A stretch of 42,687 nucleotides of DNA from CAZEQD01 sp964514305 (GTDB lineage Bacteria > Acidobacteriota > Aminicenantia > Aminicenantales > Aminicenantaceae), in NCBI GenBank assembly GCA_964514305.1, contig CAZEQD010000013.1, positions 1 through 42,687 of the forward strand, in the 5' to 3' direction. The position numbers and the translations under genes were made by a program. Shown one piece after another: positions 22,704 to 31,472 of this stretch; within the stretch, counting starts at the first letter, position 1, and every line of letters begins with the position of its first letter. Under the pieces are notes generated by a model. The model did not search any database and was not told the origin of the DNA. It was given only the letters and a program-made list of their open reading frames with translations.

Positions 22704-23969
22704 ATGAAAAAAACTTTTTCTCTCGCTGTCATTATTTTTTCTTTCATCTTCTTAGGCTTACTGATTACATCTTGCCAACAGAAAGAAAAAGTGGTGGAAA
22801 AACAGATGATCAAAATCTCGGATAAAGAGCTCCAGCAGAAAGATGTGGCTGTCTATAAAACCAGAGAAATAAGAGGCAAGAAAAGAACTCATCTTTCCTT
22901 AGATTTCTCCTACATAGCTAAACCAGCCTCTCTTCAAGAATTCACCCAATATTTCCATTTTCCCCCTATTCGCCAGTACTGGACAGGAACCTGTTGGTGT
23001 TTTGCCACCACCTCTTTTCTTGAATCAGAGATGAAGCGTTTGGGTAAACCGGCTGTTAAACTATCAGAAATGTATACCGTTTATTGGGAGTATGTAGAGA
23101 AAGCTCGACGTTTTATCAAAGAAAAAGGGAAATCATTTCTAGGCCAGGGTTCAGAACATAATGCTGTCCTGGCCAGGATGAAAAAATATGGAGCAATCAG
23201 GGCTTCTGATTACAGCGGCCTTCTTCCCGGCCAGAAAGAACATGATCACAGCCAGCTTTTCAAAGAAATAAAAAAGTACCTTGATTTTTGTCAAAAGAAC
23301 CAATATTGGGATGAAAACAAAGCAGTTTCTTATGTAAAGAGCATTCTTAATAAATATTTAGGCAAGCCCCCAGAAAAAATTGAAGTCAACGGCCAAAAAA
23401 TGACACCAAAGGAATATCTGGACAATGTTCTCCAGCTTCCTTTGGATGATTATGTCTGTTTTATGAGCCTTAAATCTCTTCCTTTTTGGACAAAAGGCGA
23501 ATATAAAGTTCCCGATAACTGGTGGCACAGCCAGGATTATTACAACATTCCCCTCGATGAATTTTATAAAGCTATTGTCAAATCTCTAAAGAATGGTTAC
23601 ACAGTAGCTTTAGGAGGGGACGTCTCCGAACCAGGCATAAATGGAGAAGAAGATATAGCTATTATTCCAACTTACGACATTCCAGGGAAACTAATTGACC
23701 AGGACAGCCGTGAGTATAGATTCTACAACCGTTCCACTTTCGACGATCATGCCATTCATGCTGTCGGCTTTAAGGAGAGTCCAACTCACACCTGGTTTTT
23801 GATTAAGGATTCTGGCAGCGGCGCTCAAAGAGGCAAATTTAAGGGCTATTATTTTTACCGCGATGATTATGTGAAGCTTAAAATGCTGACATTCATGGTC
23901 CATAAAGATGCTGTAGCTGACCTGCTGGCTAAATTCAGCAAAAAGCAAGCCACCGAGGAGAAAAAATGA
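22704..23969 (+). CDS. C1 (papain/bleomycin-hydrolase-like) peptidase lipoprotein
   Basis: A 421-residue lipoprotein (lipobox ending at Cys24) with a cysteine-peptidase core. The active-site helix reads 'IRQYWTGTCWCFATTSFLESE' in part, with Cys97 before Trp98; the catalytic His is His349 in 'STFDDHAIHAVGF'. The third catalytic position, normally Asn in 'KNSW', is Asp369 in 'WFLIKDSGSG'. Bleomycin hydrolases and related C1B aminopeptidases carry a long insert between Cys and His, as here (about 250 residues). It probably acts on peptides in the periplasm or outside. The ribosome site is strong (AGAGGAGG). The stop overlaps the start of the S9 peptidase by 4 nt, so both are made together. Confidence 0.85.
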   Translation: MKKTFSLAVIIFSFIFLGLLITSCQQKEKVVEKQMIKISDKELQQKDVAVYKTREIRGKKRTHLSLDFSYIAKPASLQEFTQYFHFPPIRQYWTGTCWCFATTSFLESEMKRLGKPAVKLSEMYTVYWEYVEKARRFIKEKGKSFLGQGSEHNAVLARMKKYGAIRASDYSGLLPGQKEHDHSQLFKEIKKYLDFCQKNQYWDENKAVSYVKSILNKYLGKPPEKIEVNGQKMTPKEYLDNVLQLPLDDYVCFMSLKSLPFWTKGEYKVPDNWWHSQDYYNIPLDEFYKAIVKSLKNGYTVALGGDVSEPGINGEEDIAIIPTYDIPGKLIDQDSREYRFYNRSTFDDHAIHAVGFKESPTHTWFLIKDSGSGAQRGKFKGYYFYRDDYVKLKMLTFMVHKDAVADLLAKFSKKQATEEKK

Positions 23970-26680
23970 AATATAAAACCCTTTTAATTTCTTTCTTTCT
24001 TTTTCTTTCTTTTTTCCTGCTTTTACCTGCCTGGGCAGCAGAATCACAAAAATCAGCTTCATCTAAATGGAAAATTGAAGACGTCATTAATCAAGAATCA
24101 GCCCGAAGCTTTACCATCTCCCCAGATGGCCACTGGGTTCTCTGGGTAAAATCAATACCAAATCATAATAAAGACCGGAGAGTAAGTCATATCTTCCTTT
24201 CAAGTCTTGGCACCGAAGAATTGACCATTCAGCTTACCCGTGGGCAAGAAAGTGAGTTTAGTCCAAAATGGTCTCCATCCGGCCAATTGATTAGTTTTCT
24301 CTCGGCCAGAAAGGGAAAAGAAGAAAAAAAAGAAATCTCAGGGGCTCAAATCTGGCTCATGAATAGAGAAGGAGGTGAGCCTTGGCCGGTAACTCAACTT
24401 CAATTTGGCGTTAGAAGCTATGATTGGCTGGATGATGATCATCTCCTTATTCTGGCGAGGGAAAAAAGGTATCTTCGAGAAGAAGAAAAGAAAAAAAGAA
24501 AAGATACATCCTTTGTGGCCGAAGACCAAGAGCATATGATTCCTTATCGGCTTTTCATTCTGAGCCTCAAAGATAAAAAATTAAAAAGACTAACAGACAA
24601 CAAAGATCAAATAACAAATTTTGCTCTTTCTCATGACAAAAATTGGATATTAACCAGGAATAACCAGAGCCTGCGCTTCAGGGTAGATCAGAAAATAAAA
24701 CCCAAGTATTTTTTAATCAACGTTAAACAAAAATCAAAGACAGAACTCTTTCCCGATCCGAAATTCAAGCCAAACATGATAGCCTGGGCTCTGGATGATA
24801 AAGGATTTTATTTCTCTGTAACTCGAACAAGTGACTATGTCCATGGCGGCCCAGGAGCAGATTTTCTCTATTATTTTGATCTGGAGACAAAAAAATATAA
24901 AGAAGTACCCCTGGACTGGGAATGGGGAATTTTTCATCTTGGTTTCCAGGTGAGAAAAGATGGTTTTGTAGCTTCTCTGGCTAACGGAGCCAGGCCTAAA
25001 TGGCGGCGATACTACCAAAAAGGCAATACTTTCACTTACCAGGAGCTAGAAGGAAAACATTATCCCCACATTTATGGCCTAGTGCTTCAGGAAAAAGGTG
25101 AGGTAGCTGTCTATAATTACAGCAATGCTTCCTTACCCGCCCAGTGGTATTCAGGCTATTTAAAAGGAAATTCTTTGGAGGGCTCCAAACAAATCACAAA
25201 TCTCAATTCTTATCTTAAAAATAAAATTATGGCTAAGACAGAAGTTATTAAATGGAAAGGAGCTTTAAATGAGGATATAGAAGGCATCCTTTATTATCCT
25301 CATAATTATCATCCAGGAAAACGTTATCCTCTTATCCTGATGATCCATGGTGGCCCCACAGGAGTGGATATGGACGCCTTCCGAGAATCATGGGCTGCTT
25401 ACCCCAACATTATGGCTCAGAAAGGAGCTTTTATCCTCAGGGCCAATTATCACGGCTCAGGCGGTTATGGACAAAAATTCGCAGAATCGATTAAAGGACA
25501 TTATTATGAATATGAAATCCCTGATTTACTTAATGGAATTGATTACCTGATCAAAAAAGGGATGGTTGATCCTGATCGCTTAGGAACCATGGGCTGGTCA
25601 AACGGAGGCATTTTAACTGTAGGCCTTTCAGTCTGGACTAACCGTTTCAAAGTAGCCGGGGTGGGGGCAGCTGACGCTAACTGGATCAGCGATTACGGTA
25701 ACTGTGCTTTTGGAGTCAGCTTTGATAATTATTATTTCAAAGGCCCATTTTGGGAAGAGTTGGATCACTATATTCAGAAATCCCCTATTTTCCATCTTAA
25801 AGAAATGAAAGTTCCGACGATTATTTTCCACGGCACCGAAGATACCAATGTCCCTTACGGGCAGGGATGGGAATATTACCGAGCTCTGCAGCAATTGGGA
25901 AAAGCCCCGGTCAGATTCATTATTTTTCCTGGTCAGCCTCATAGTCTAGGCAAGCTCAGCCATCAGCAGCGAAAAATGAAAGAAGAAATTGATTGGTTTG
26001 ATAAGTATTTCTTCAAGACAGAAGAGGCCAAAAATGAAGCTTTTATGAAAAGTTCTCCTCTCGACTTTGCTTTCAAAAAGGAAAAATTGGCCAAGGTTGG
26101 ACGCTTTTACGGTCAGAAGTTCAAAGGCTATCTTATCCCTGAAACCGTTTCTTTAGGCAAACTGGAAGTAGGCCGCTTTGAGATTACCAGGGCTCAGTGG
26201 GCCTCATTTGATAAAAACTATAAATATGATCCTCAAACCGCTAATTTTCCTGTAAGCAGTATTACTTTCGCTCAAGCAGAAGAATATGTAAAATGGCTAA
26301 GCCAGGTAACCGGCAAAGAGTTTCGTCTGCCAACGATGGAAGAGGCAGAAAATCTGGTTAAAAAGGCAGGAAAGAAAGAAAACACTCTTGATTATTGGGC
26401 AGGCTACAACCTTAATCCTGACGATGCTCAACTTCTTCTGAAAAAGGTTAAGGAATTAAAAGGCTTCGCTCCCCTCCTCCTTCCAGTGGACAGCTTCCAG
26501 GGAGCAGGGAAAGAAATGATTTTTGGCCTGGGAGGAAATGTGGCTGAATGGGCAGTCGATAAAAAGGGCCAGGGTAAAATAATTGGCCCTTCTGCTCTTA
26601 CTCCTAAGGATCCTTACGGGACATATGCTTCGCCTCCCCTTGAATACGTTGGCCTCCGGGTAGTAATGACCAAAAAATAG
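23966..26680 (+). CDS. Secreted S9 (prolyl-oligopeptidase family) peptidase with C-terminal FGE-like domain
   Basis: A 904-residue exported protein: signal peptide (about 1-25), a beta-propeller (about 35-420, including TolB-type blades such as 'SFTISPDGHWVLW' and 'PKWSPSGQLISFLS'), then an alpha/beta-hydrolase domain with Ser545 ('GWSNGG'), Asp626 ('HGTEDTNVP') and His659 ('GQPHS'), a full catalytic triad. Residues about 715-902 form an extra domain of the FGE-sulfatase (formylglycine-generating enzyme, C-type-lectin-like) fold, seen in 'VGRFEITRAQW', 'TGKEFRLPTMEEAE', 'GLGGNVAEW' and 'YVGLRVVM'. This domain contains no Cys at all, so it cannot do FGE oxidase chemistry and is more likely a binding module. 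It is translationally coupled to the C1 peptidase (4-nt overlap). Confidence 0.9.
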   Translation: MKYKTLLISFFLFLSFFLLLPAWAAESQKSASSKWKIEDVINQESARSFTISPDGHWVLWVKSIPNHNKDRRVSHIFLSSLGTEELTIQLTRGQESEFSPKWSPSGQLISFLSARKGKEEKKEISGAQIWLMNREGGEPWPVTQLQFGVRSYDWLDDDHLLILAREKRYLREEEKKKRKDTSFVAEDQEHMIPYRLFILSLKDKKLKRLTDNKDQITNFALSHDKNWILTRNNQSLRFRVDQKIKPKYFLINVKQKSKTELFPDPKFKPNMIAWALDDKGFYFSVTRTSDYVHGGPGADFLYYFDLETKKYKEVPLDWEWGIFHLGFQVRKDGFVASLANGARPKWRRYYQKGNTFTYQELEGKHYPHIYGLVLQEKGEVAVYNYSNASLPAQWYSGYLKGNSLEGSKQITNLNSYLKNKIMAKTEVIKWKGALNEDIEGILYYPHNYHPGKRYPLILMIHGGPTGVDMDAFRESWAAYPNIMAQKGAFILRANYHGSGGYGQKFAESIKGHYYEYEIPDLLNGIDYLIKKGMVDPDRLGTMGWSNGGILTVGLSVWTNRFKVAGVGAADANWISDYGNCAFGVSFDNYYFKGPFWEELDHYIQKSPIFHLKEMKVPTIIFHGTEDTNVPYGQGWEYYRALQQLGKAPVRFIIFPGQPHSLGKLSHQQRKMKEEIDWFDKYFFKTEEAKNEAFMKSSPLDFAFKKEKLAKVGRFYGQKFKGYLIPETVSLGKLEVGRFEITRAQWASFDKNYKYDPQTANFPVSSITFAQAEEYVKWLSQVTGKEFRLPTMEEAENLVKKAGKKENTLDYWAGYNLNPDDAQLLLKKVKELKGFAPLLLPVDSFQGAGKEMIFGLGGNVAEWAVDKKGQGKIIGPSALTPKDPYGTYASPPLEYVGLRVVMTKK

Positions 26681-26781
26681 CTTGAAGTTTAAAATGAAGA
26701 AAAGATTAAGGTAAGATAATGATTAATCTATGACTTGCGATTAAAGAAGATGAACTTTAAGATGAAGAAAAAAATGTCATA

Positions 26782-28227
26782 ATGAAAATAAGCGAGGCTG
26801 AATTCAGGGATAAAGAGCTTTTCGTCCGCCTTTTTGGCCAAGATGTTTATGCTGTCGGCGGCTTTGTTCGCGATCTTCTTCGAGGTAATCCTTCTGAGGA
26901 TGTCGATATTTTAATCAGCCATCACCATCTTCAGGATGTTATAAAAAAATTAAAGCCTTGGGGAAAAGTAGATTTAGTTGGTAAAAGCTTTGGAGTCATT
27001 AAATTTACCCTCAAAGGCAAAACTTATGATATTGCCTTGCCTCGGCAAGATAAAGCTAAAGAAGCTAAAATAAAAACTCATAAAGATATTTTTGTCTCAG
27101 CCGATCCCTATCTTCCCCTTGAAAAAGATCTGGCGAGGCGTGATTTTCGCTGCAACAGCCTGGCCTTAAGATTAGCCGATAACACTCTTTTTGATCCGTT
27201 CCAGGGCTTAAAAGATATCAAGGCTAAAATTATAAGATTAACCAATCCCCAATCTTTCCCTGAAGACCCCCTACGAGTGGTGAGGGCAGCCCGTTTTGCT
27301 TCTGTGTTAGAGTTTACCCTGGATAAACAAATATACGAAGTCTCCAAAGATATTGATTTAGGCGGCTTGACGGTTGAAAGGATTAATGAAGAGTTATTTA
27401 AAATCCTCCTCCTGTCCCCTTTCCCTTCTTTGGGGCTGGAAGAACTATTCAAGCTAGGGGCACTCCGCCAGCTCTTTCCTGAACTTTACCGGCTGACCCT
27501 AACTATCCAAGATTCAATTTTTCATCCAGAAAAAGACACTTTTGGCCACCATACTGTTTGGCCTCATACTAAATTAACCGTTGATCAAGCCAAAAGGTTG
27601 TGTCAATATTTTAAATTCCCGGAGCCAAAATGCTTAGCTTTGCTATTGGCTGCTCTTTACCATGATATCGGCAAACCTGATACAGCTCAATGGGAATTCA
27701 AAAAAGGAAGAATGGTCATCACCAACAACGGCCATGATATTTTGAGCGAGAAAATGACCAAGAAAATTTTCAGTCGTTTTAAAATTTTCTCTTGGAATGG
27801 TTTCAATTTGAGGCAGATAGTACCAGCCCTTATCCGCTGCCATCACCGTCTGGCTGAGCTGTGGCAGAATCGAGAAGTTGTTACCAAGAAGGCCTTTAAC
27901 CGCCTGGCTGCCGATGTGTATGGGGAAATCGAGCTTCTTGTCTGTCTTGACGCAGCTGACAGAGCTGGCCGAAAGGCCAGACCGCTCCAGAGAATAGACA
28001 AAGAAGGTAGATGGCTTCTTCGAAAATTTGAGGAACTTAATGTTTCTAAAGAAACTATTAAACCTCTTATTATGGGCAGAGACCTGATTAAAATTGGAGT
28101 AGCTCCCAGTCCCAGGATGGGCAATATTCTCAAAAAACTCTACCAGGCTCAACTGGATAATGAGTTCGAAACTAAAGAACAAGGTTTAAAATTAGCCGAA
28201 AAGATTATCAAGGATAACCAACTATGA
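26782..28227 (+). CDS. CCA-adding / poly(A) polymerase family tRNA nucleotidyltransferase with HD domain
   Basis: A 481-residue class II nucleotidyltransferase. Motifs in order: 'GGFVRDLLRG' (residues 26-35), metal-binding Asp40 and Asp42 ('EDVDIL'), 'RRDFRCNSLAL', and the neck 'EDPLRVVRAARFAS'. These are followed by an HD hydrolase domain with 'GHHTVWPHTKLTVDQAK' and 'LAALYHDIGKP'. The enzyme repairs or adds the 3' CCA end of tRNAs; CCA versus A-adding specificity cannot be read by eye. The start at 26782 has a poor ribosome site. The preceding 100 bp carry an imperfect repeat (TTTAAAATGAAGAAAA, 26688; TTTAAGATGAAGAAAA, 26756). The stop overlaps galE by 4 nt. Confidence 0.9.
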   Translation: MKISEAEFRDKELFVRLFGQDVYAVGGFVRDLLRGNPSEDVDILISHHHLQDVIKKLKPWGKVDLVGKSFGVIKFTLKGKTYDIALPRQDKAKEAKIKTHKDIFVSADPYLPLEKDLARRDFRCNSLALRLADNTLFDPFQGLKDIKAKIIRLTNPQSFPEDPLRVVRAARFASVLEFTLDKQIYEVSKDIDLGGLTVERINEELFKILLLSPFPSLGLEELFKLGALRQLFPELYRLTLTIQDSIFHPEKDTFGHHTVWPHTKLTVDQAKRLCQYFKFPEPKCLALLLAALYHDIGKPDTAQWEFKKGRMVITNNGHDILSEKMTKKIFSRFKIFSWNGFNLRQIVPALIRCHHRLAELWQNREVVTKKAFNRLAADVYGEIELLVCLDAADRAGRKARPLQRIDKEGRWLLRKFEELNVSKETIKPLIMGRDLIKIGVAPSPRMGNILKKLYQAQLDNEFETKEQGLKLAEKIIKDNQL

Positions 28228-29210
28228 AAATACTGGTTGCCGGTGGAGCAGGCTATATCGGATCTCATACAGTTAAGGAACTCCTGAGCGAGGGATTTGA
28301 GGTTATTATCTTCGATAATTTCTCAGCTGGGAAAGAAGAACTGATTGTTGGCGGTCAGGTTATAAGAGGTGACTTAAGAGACAGAGAATCTTTAGAAAAA
28401 TTATTCAAATCAGAGGATATTGGTGCTGTTCTCCATTTTGCTTCCCTTATCCAAGTCGGAGAATCATATCTTAATCCCCAAAAATATTATAGCCATAATT
28501 TGCACAGCAGCCTTAATCTACTGGCGGCTATGTTGGCTAAAGACATTAAAAAGTTTATTTTCTCTTCAAGCGCAGCTGTTTATGGAATTCCCCAACAAAT
28601 TCCAATCTCAGAGAATCACCCTCTTCAACCTTCCAATCCCTATGGCCAAACTAAATTCTTCGTGGAAACCATCCTCCAGGACTATCATCGAGCTTACGGG
28701 CTTCAATTTGTTTCTCTTCGCTACTTCAACGCAGCCGGAGCTGATCCCCAAGGTCAATTAGGAGAAATGCATCAACCTGAAACTCATCTCATTCCTAACA
28801 TACTTCTTTATTTATTGGGAAGAAAAAAAACATTTGAACTTTATGGAACAGATTTTCCAACGCCTGATGGCACAGCTATCCGTGATTATATCCATGTTAC
28901 TGATTTGGCCAGAGCTCACGTCATGGCTCTAAAAATGATTCTTAAATCAACTTCCACGGCAGAATTTATAAACCTGGGAGCTAACAAGGGCTACTCTGTT
29001 CTGGAAATTATAAAAAAAACAGAAGAAGTGACCGGTGAAAATATCAACTATACAGAAAAACCAAGACGGAAGGGAGACGTTCCTGTATTATTAGCTTCTA
29101 AAGAAAAGGCGGAGAATCTTTTAGGTTGGAAGCTTAAATATTCTTCAATAGAAACTATAATTGAAACAGCCTGGGCCTGGCATAGGAAAACTGTAAACTG
29201 TAAAGAGTAA
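28224..29210 (+). CDS. galE: UDP-glucose 4-epimerase
   Basis: A 328-residue extended short-chain dehydrogenase that interconverts UDP-glucose and UDP-galactose for envelope glycans or galactose metabolism. The NAD site 'VAGGAGYIGSHTVKEL' (near residue 5-20), 'FSSSAAVYGIP' and the Tyr140/Lys144 pair in 'NPYGQTK' are intact, as is 'GTAIRDYIHVTDLARAH'. It overlaps the cca-type gene by 4 nt, so the two are coupled. The last about 8 codons and the stop lie inside a run of imperfect 7-bp repeats (29188-29222), so the C-terminal 'KTVNCKE' is repeat-derived rather than family sequence. Confidence 0.94.
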   Translation: MKILVAGGAGYIGSHTVKELLSEGFEVIIFDNFSAGKEELIVGGQVIRGDLRDRESLEKLFKSEDIGAVLHFASLIQVGESYLNPQKYYSHNLHSSLNLLAAMLAKDIKKFIFSSSAAVYGIPQQIPISENHPLQPSNPYGQTKFFVETILQDYHRAYGLQFVSLRYFNAAGADPQGQLGEMHQPETHLIPNILLYLLGRKKTFELYGTDFPTPDGTAIRDYIHVTDLARAHVMALKMILKSTSTAEFINLGANKGYSVLEIIKKTEEVTGENINYTEKPRRKGDVPVLLASKEKAENLLGWKLKYSSIETIIETAWAWHRKTVNCKE

Positions 29211-29505
29211 GAAGTAAGGAATAATCATGTGGAGGATCCGCTGTCTTCGGCGAAACGTACACACCATAACCTGAAATTTGTTCTTTATTTAAGGCCAGCT
29301 GTTTACAACGAACTGCCTGAAACAAAGCAGAAAACATAAATTGATCAGCCAATTGAGAGTAAGGAGTTCTAAATTTTACTTTTTAGGCTTTGTCGTTTAA
29401 CACTTAAAGTTCAGCTAGCAAATAGCCCACTGAATATAGCGGGCTCTACATTAGGTAACCGCTTGCTCTTTACATTTCACTTTTCACTCCTCACTTTTTA
29501 CTCTC
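29188..29505. repeat. Region bounded by inverted heptamer arrays
   Basis: At the left end (29188-29222) heptamers run AAACTGT, AAACTGT, AAAGAGT, AAGAAGT, AAGGAAT. At the right end (29471-29505) they run TACATTT, CACTTTT, CACTCCT, CACTTTT, TACTCTC. The left stretch at 29203-29221 and the right stretch at 29487-29505 are near reverse complements. The left array overlaps the end of galE. The 250 bp between hold a 17-bp motif (29238-29254) also found near 22545 and a minus-strand frame of no known family. Confidence 0.55.
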
Positions 29506-29561
29506 TTATTGATTTGACTCACAGCCAACTAAATGTTATATATTTAAGCCTTTAGAGAAAA
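29211..29561. other. Intergenic region downstream of galE
   Basis: About 350 bp. It contains most of the heptamer-bounded segment and, at its right end, the promoter of the transglycosylase gene. A minus-strand frame (29155-29352) opens with 'MADQFMFSALFQAVRCKQLA' and partly antisenses galE; it matches nothing I recognise. No RNA gene or terminator was seen after galE. Confidence 0.45.
29514..29542 (+). promoter_or_regulatory. Sigma70-like promoter of the lytic transglycosylase gene
   Basis: TTGACT (29514-29519), 17-bp spacer, TATATA (29537-29542) with an extended -10 TG at 29534-29535. Expected start of transcription is near 29549, about 13 nt before the TTG start codon, leaving almost no room for a Shine-Dalgarno. 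Confidence 0.65.
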
Positions 29562-31328
29562 TTGGGAAAAAATAAATATTTTAAATATTTCATCATATCC
29601 ATCTGTTGGGTTCTTCTCATCTGGGGATGTTCTTCCCGGCCGAAAACTTTAAAGCCTATTAAAAATCCGCCACCACCAGAAACAAAATCCACTACCGAAA
29701 TCAGCCAAGAAGAAGCTACGCCCCTGCCTGAAGAAAACTCCCCTGTCATTGAAACTTTCCCAGAAAAAACAGCAGAGCAATCTGAGGAAAATCCTTCTTC
29801 GCTGCTCGAAGAAGCTCTTGATACTTATCAGGATGCCTTGCGAGCTTGGGAAAAAGGTGATTTTGAGACGGCCCTGGCTGCCCTTGATGAAGCTTACAGC
29901 CTTATTCTCAGGCTGAATATTTCCCCAAATTCACCTCTTATCCAGGAAAAAAATGATCTGCGTCTTCTTATCGCTCAGAGAATTCAAGAAATTTATGCTT
30001 CTCGTCTTATTACTGTCGGCGATAATAATCAGACGATTCCTTTAGAAGAAAATAAATTTGTAAACGCTGAAATAAAAAACTTTCAGACTAAAGAAAGAAA
30101 ATATTTCGAAGAAGGCTACCGGCGTTCTGGCTATTACCGAGAGATGATAGTCGAAGAATTGAAAAAATCTGGACTCCCAGAACAACTTTCTTGGATTCCG
30201 CTTATAGAAAGCTGGTTTAAAGTTAGAGCTTTATCTCGAGCCAGAGCTTTAGGACTCTGGCAATTTATCTCATCAACCGGTTATCGTTTTGGTCTAAAAA
30301 GAGACCGCTGGATCGACGAAAGGATGGATCCTTTAAAATCCACCAGAGCGGCCATCCAATATTTGAAAGAACTCCATTCCTTTTTTGGTGATTGGACCAC
30401 GGCTATTGCAGCCTATAATTGCGGAGAATTTAAAGTTCAAAACACAATTCGCAACCAGCGTCTTAAATATCTTGATAACTTCTGGGATCTTTATGTTATG
30501 CTTCCTTTAGAAACAGCTCGTTTTGTTCCTCGTTTTATCGCTGCTCTCCTGATTATCAATAATCCTGAAAAATACGGATTTAATCTTCCCCAGCCTTATC
30601 CGCCTCTAAAATATGAGACAGTAACCATTAATAGACCAGTTAAGCTTTCTTCGCTTTCTAAATCAATGGGATTAAATCCCGAGGAGCTGGCCCTCCTTAA
30701 TCCAGAACTCCGTTACGACGCTACTCCCGATTACGAATACACTCTTAAAGTCCCTATAGGCTATTCTCAGCAGGCTATGGCCGCGATTGATTCTATTCTC
30801 CGCTGGATCCCTCCTGAAGCATCTTATGTTATTCATTATGTAAGAAGAGGAGAAACACTTTCGGGCATTGCCAAGCACTATAGAACCTCTGTCTCAGCCA
30901 TCGCCCGTTTAAATCACCTCCGCCGGCTTCATTTGATTAGAGTTGGACAAAGATTGAAGATCCCTGCACGAGGAAAATATTACCCTTCTCGGCCTGCACC
31001 TAAATTAATTGCAGATGGTGAAAAACTCATTTATATCGTTAGAAGAGGCGATTCCCTTTATCTGATAGCCAATACTTTTAATACCACTGTTCAGGCCATT
31101 AAAAAGGAAAATCACTTAAAAAGCAATCTCCTGCGGGTAGGCCAAAAGCTTATTATTCGCTCAGGCAAACCGAAAGGGGCTACCCTCTATACTGTTAAAA
31201 GAGGTGATACCCCCTTCGAGATTGCAAATAAATTTGGAATGAGCCTTAGCTATTTACTAAGCCTTAACGGCTTGAGCCCCAGGTCAAAAATTTACCCAGG
31301 CCAGAAACTCTGGGTGATTCCTAAATAA
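29562..31328 (+). CDS. mltD: Membrane-bound lytic murein transglycosylase (MltD-type) with three LysM domains
   Basis: A 588-residue lipoprotein (lipobox ending at Cys23, 'LLIWGC') that cleaves peptidoglycan in the periplasm to make anhydro-muropeptides. After a Pro/Glu-rich linker (about 30-80) comes a helical segment, then the SLT domain (about 185-330) with catalytic Glu216 in 'LSWIPLIESWFK', 'GLWQFISSTGYRFGL' and 'TTAIAAYNCG'. Three LysM domains follow at about 424-468, 490-533 and 542-587. It starts at TTG 29562, the only sensible start before the lipobox; the ribosome site is weak and the leader from the strong promoter is about 13 nt. A rho-independent terminator follows the stop at once. 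Confidence 0.92.
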   Translation: MGKNKYFKYFIISICWVLLIWGCSSRPKTLKPIKNPPPPETKSTTEISQEEATPLPEENSPVIETFPEKTAEQSEENPSSLLEEALDTYQDALRAWEKGDFETALAALDEAYSLILRLNISPNSPLIQEKNDLRLLIAQRIQEIYASRLITVGDNNQTIPLEENKFVNAEIKNFQTKERKYFEEGYRRSGYYREMIVEELKKSGLPEQLSWIPLIESWFKVRALSRARALGLWQFISSTGYRFGLKRDRWIDERMDPLKSTRAAIQYLKELHSFFGDWTTAIAAYNCGEFKVQNTIRNQRLKYLDNFWDLYVMLPLETARFVPRFIAALLIINNPEKYGFNLPQPYPPLKYETVTINRPVKLSSLSKSMGLNPEELALLNPELRYDATPDYEYTLKVPIGYSQQAMAAIDSILRWIPPEASYVIHYVRRGETLSGIAKHYRTSVSAIARLNHLRRLHLIRVGQRLKIPARGKYYPSRPAPKLIADGEKLIYIVRRGDSLYLIANTFNTTVQAIKKENHLKSNLLRVGQKLIIRSGKPKGATLYTVKRGDTPFEIANKFGMSLSYLLSLNGLSPRSKIYPGQKLWVIPK

Positions 31329-31329
31329 T

Positions 31330-31349
31330 GGGAAAAACTTCCCTTTTTT
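31330..31349 (+). terminator. Rho-independent terminator after the transglycosylase gene
   Basis: GGGAA (31330-31334), AAAC loop, TTCCC (31339-31343), then six T (31344-31349), beginning 2 bp after the stop codon. Confidence 0.75.
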
Positions 31350-31409
31350 CCTCCCCTTTATATGAAATTGGCCTAGATGATCCACATTCGACAAAACTGA
31401 AAAGGATAT

Positions 31410-31468
31410 TTTTGGCAATAAAGAAAGTGATTAGAAAATAGGTGTTGTTTCCCCGTTTTCTGCCAAAA
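31410..31468 (-). terminator. Possible long-loop stem downstream of rplQ
   Basis: TTTTGGCA (31410-31417) and TGCCAAAA (31461-31468) are perfect 8-bp complements around a 43-nt loop, starting 5 bp past the rplQ stop. It could end the ribosomal transcript, but the loop is long, so this is a weak call. Confidence 0.25.
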
Positions 31469-31472
31469 TTTA

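Noticed and set aside
26120..26680. C-terminal FGE domain considered as a working formylglycine-generating enzyme
   Set aside because: The whole domain lacks Cys, and no sulfatase gene is present in the window.
27643..28182. 179-codon minus-strand frame
   Set aside because: It lies wholly antisense to the HD-domain part of the tRNA nucleotidyltransferase, whose motifs are intact.
29155..29352. 65-codon minus-strand frame downstream of galE
   Set aside because: It begins in spacer and ends antisense to the galE end; no recognisable family, and its sequence is partly made of 7-bp repeats.
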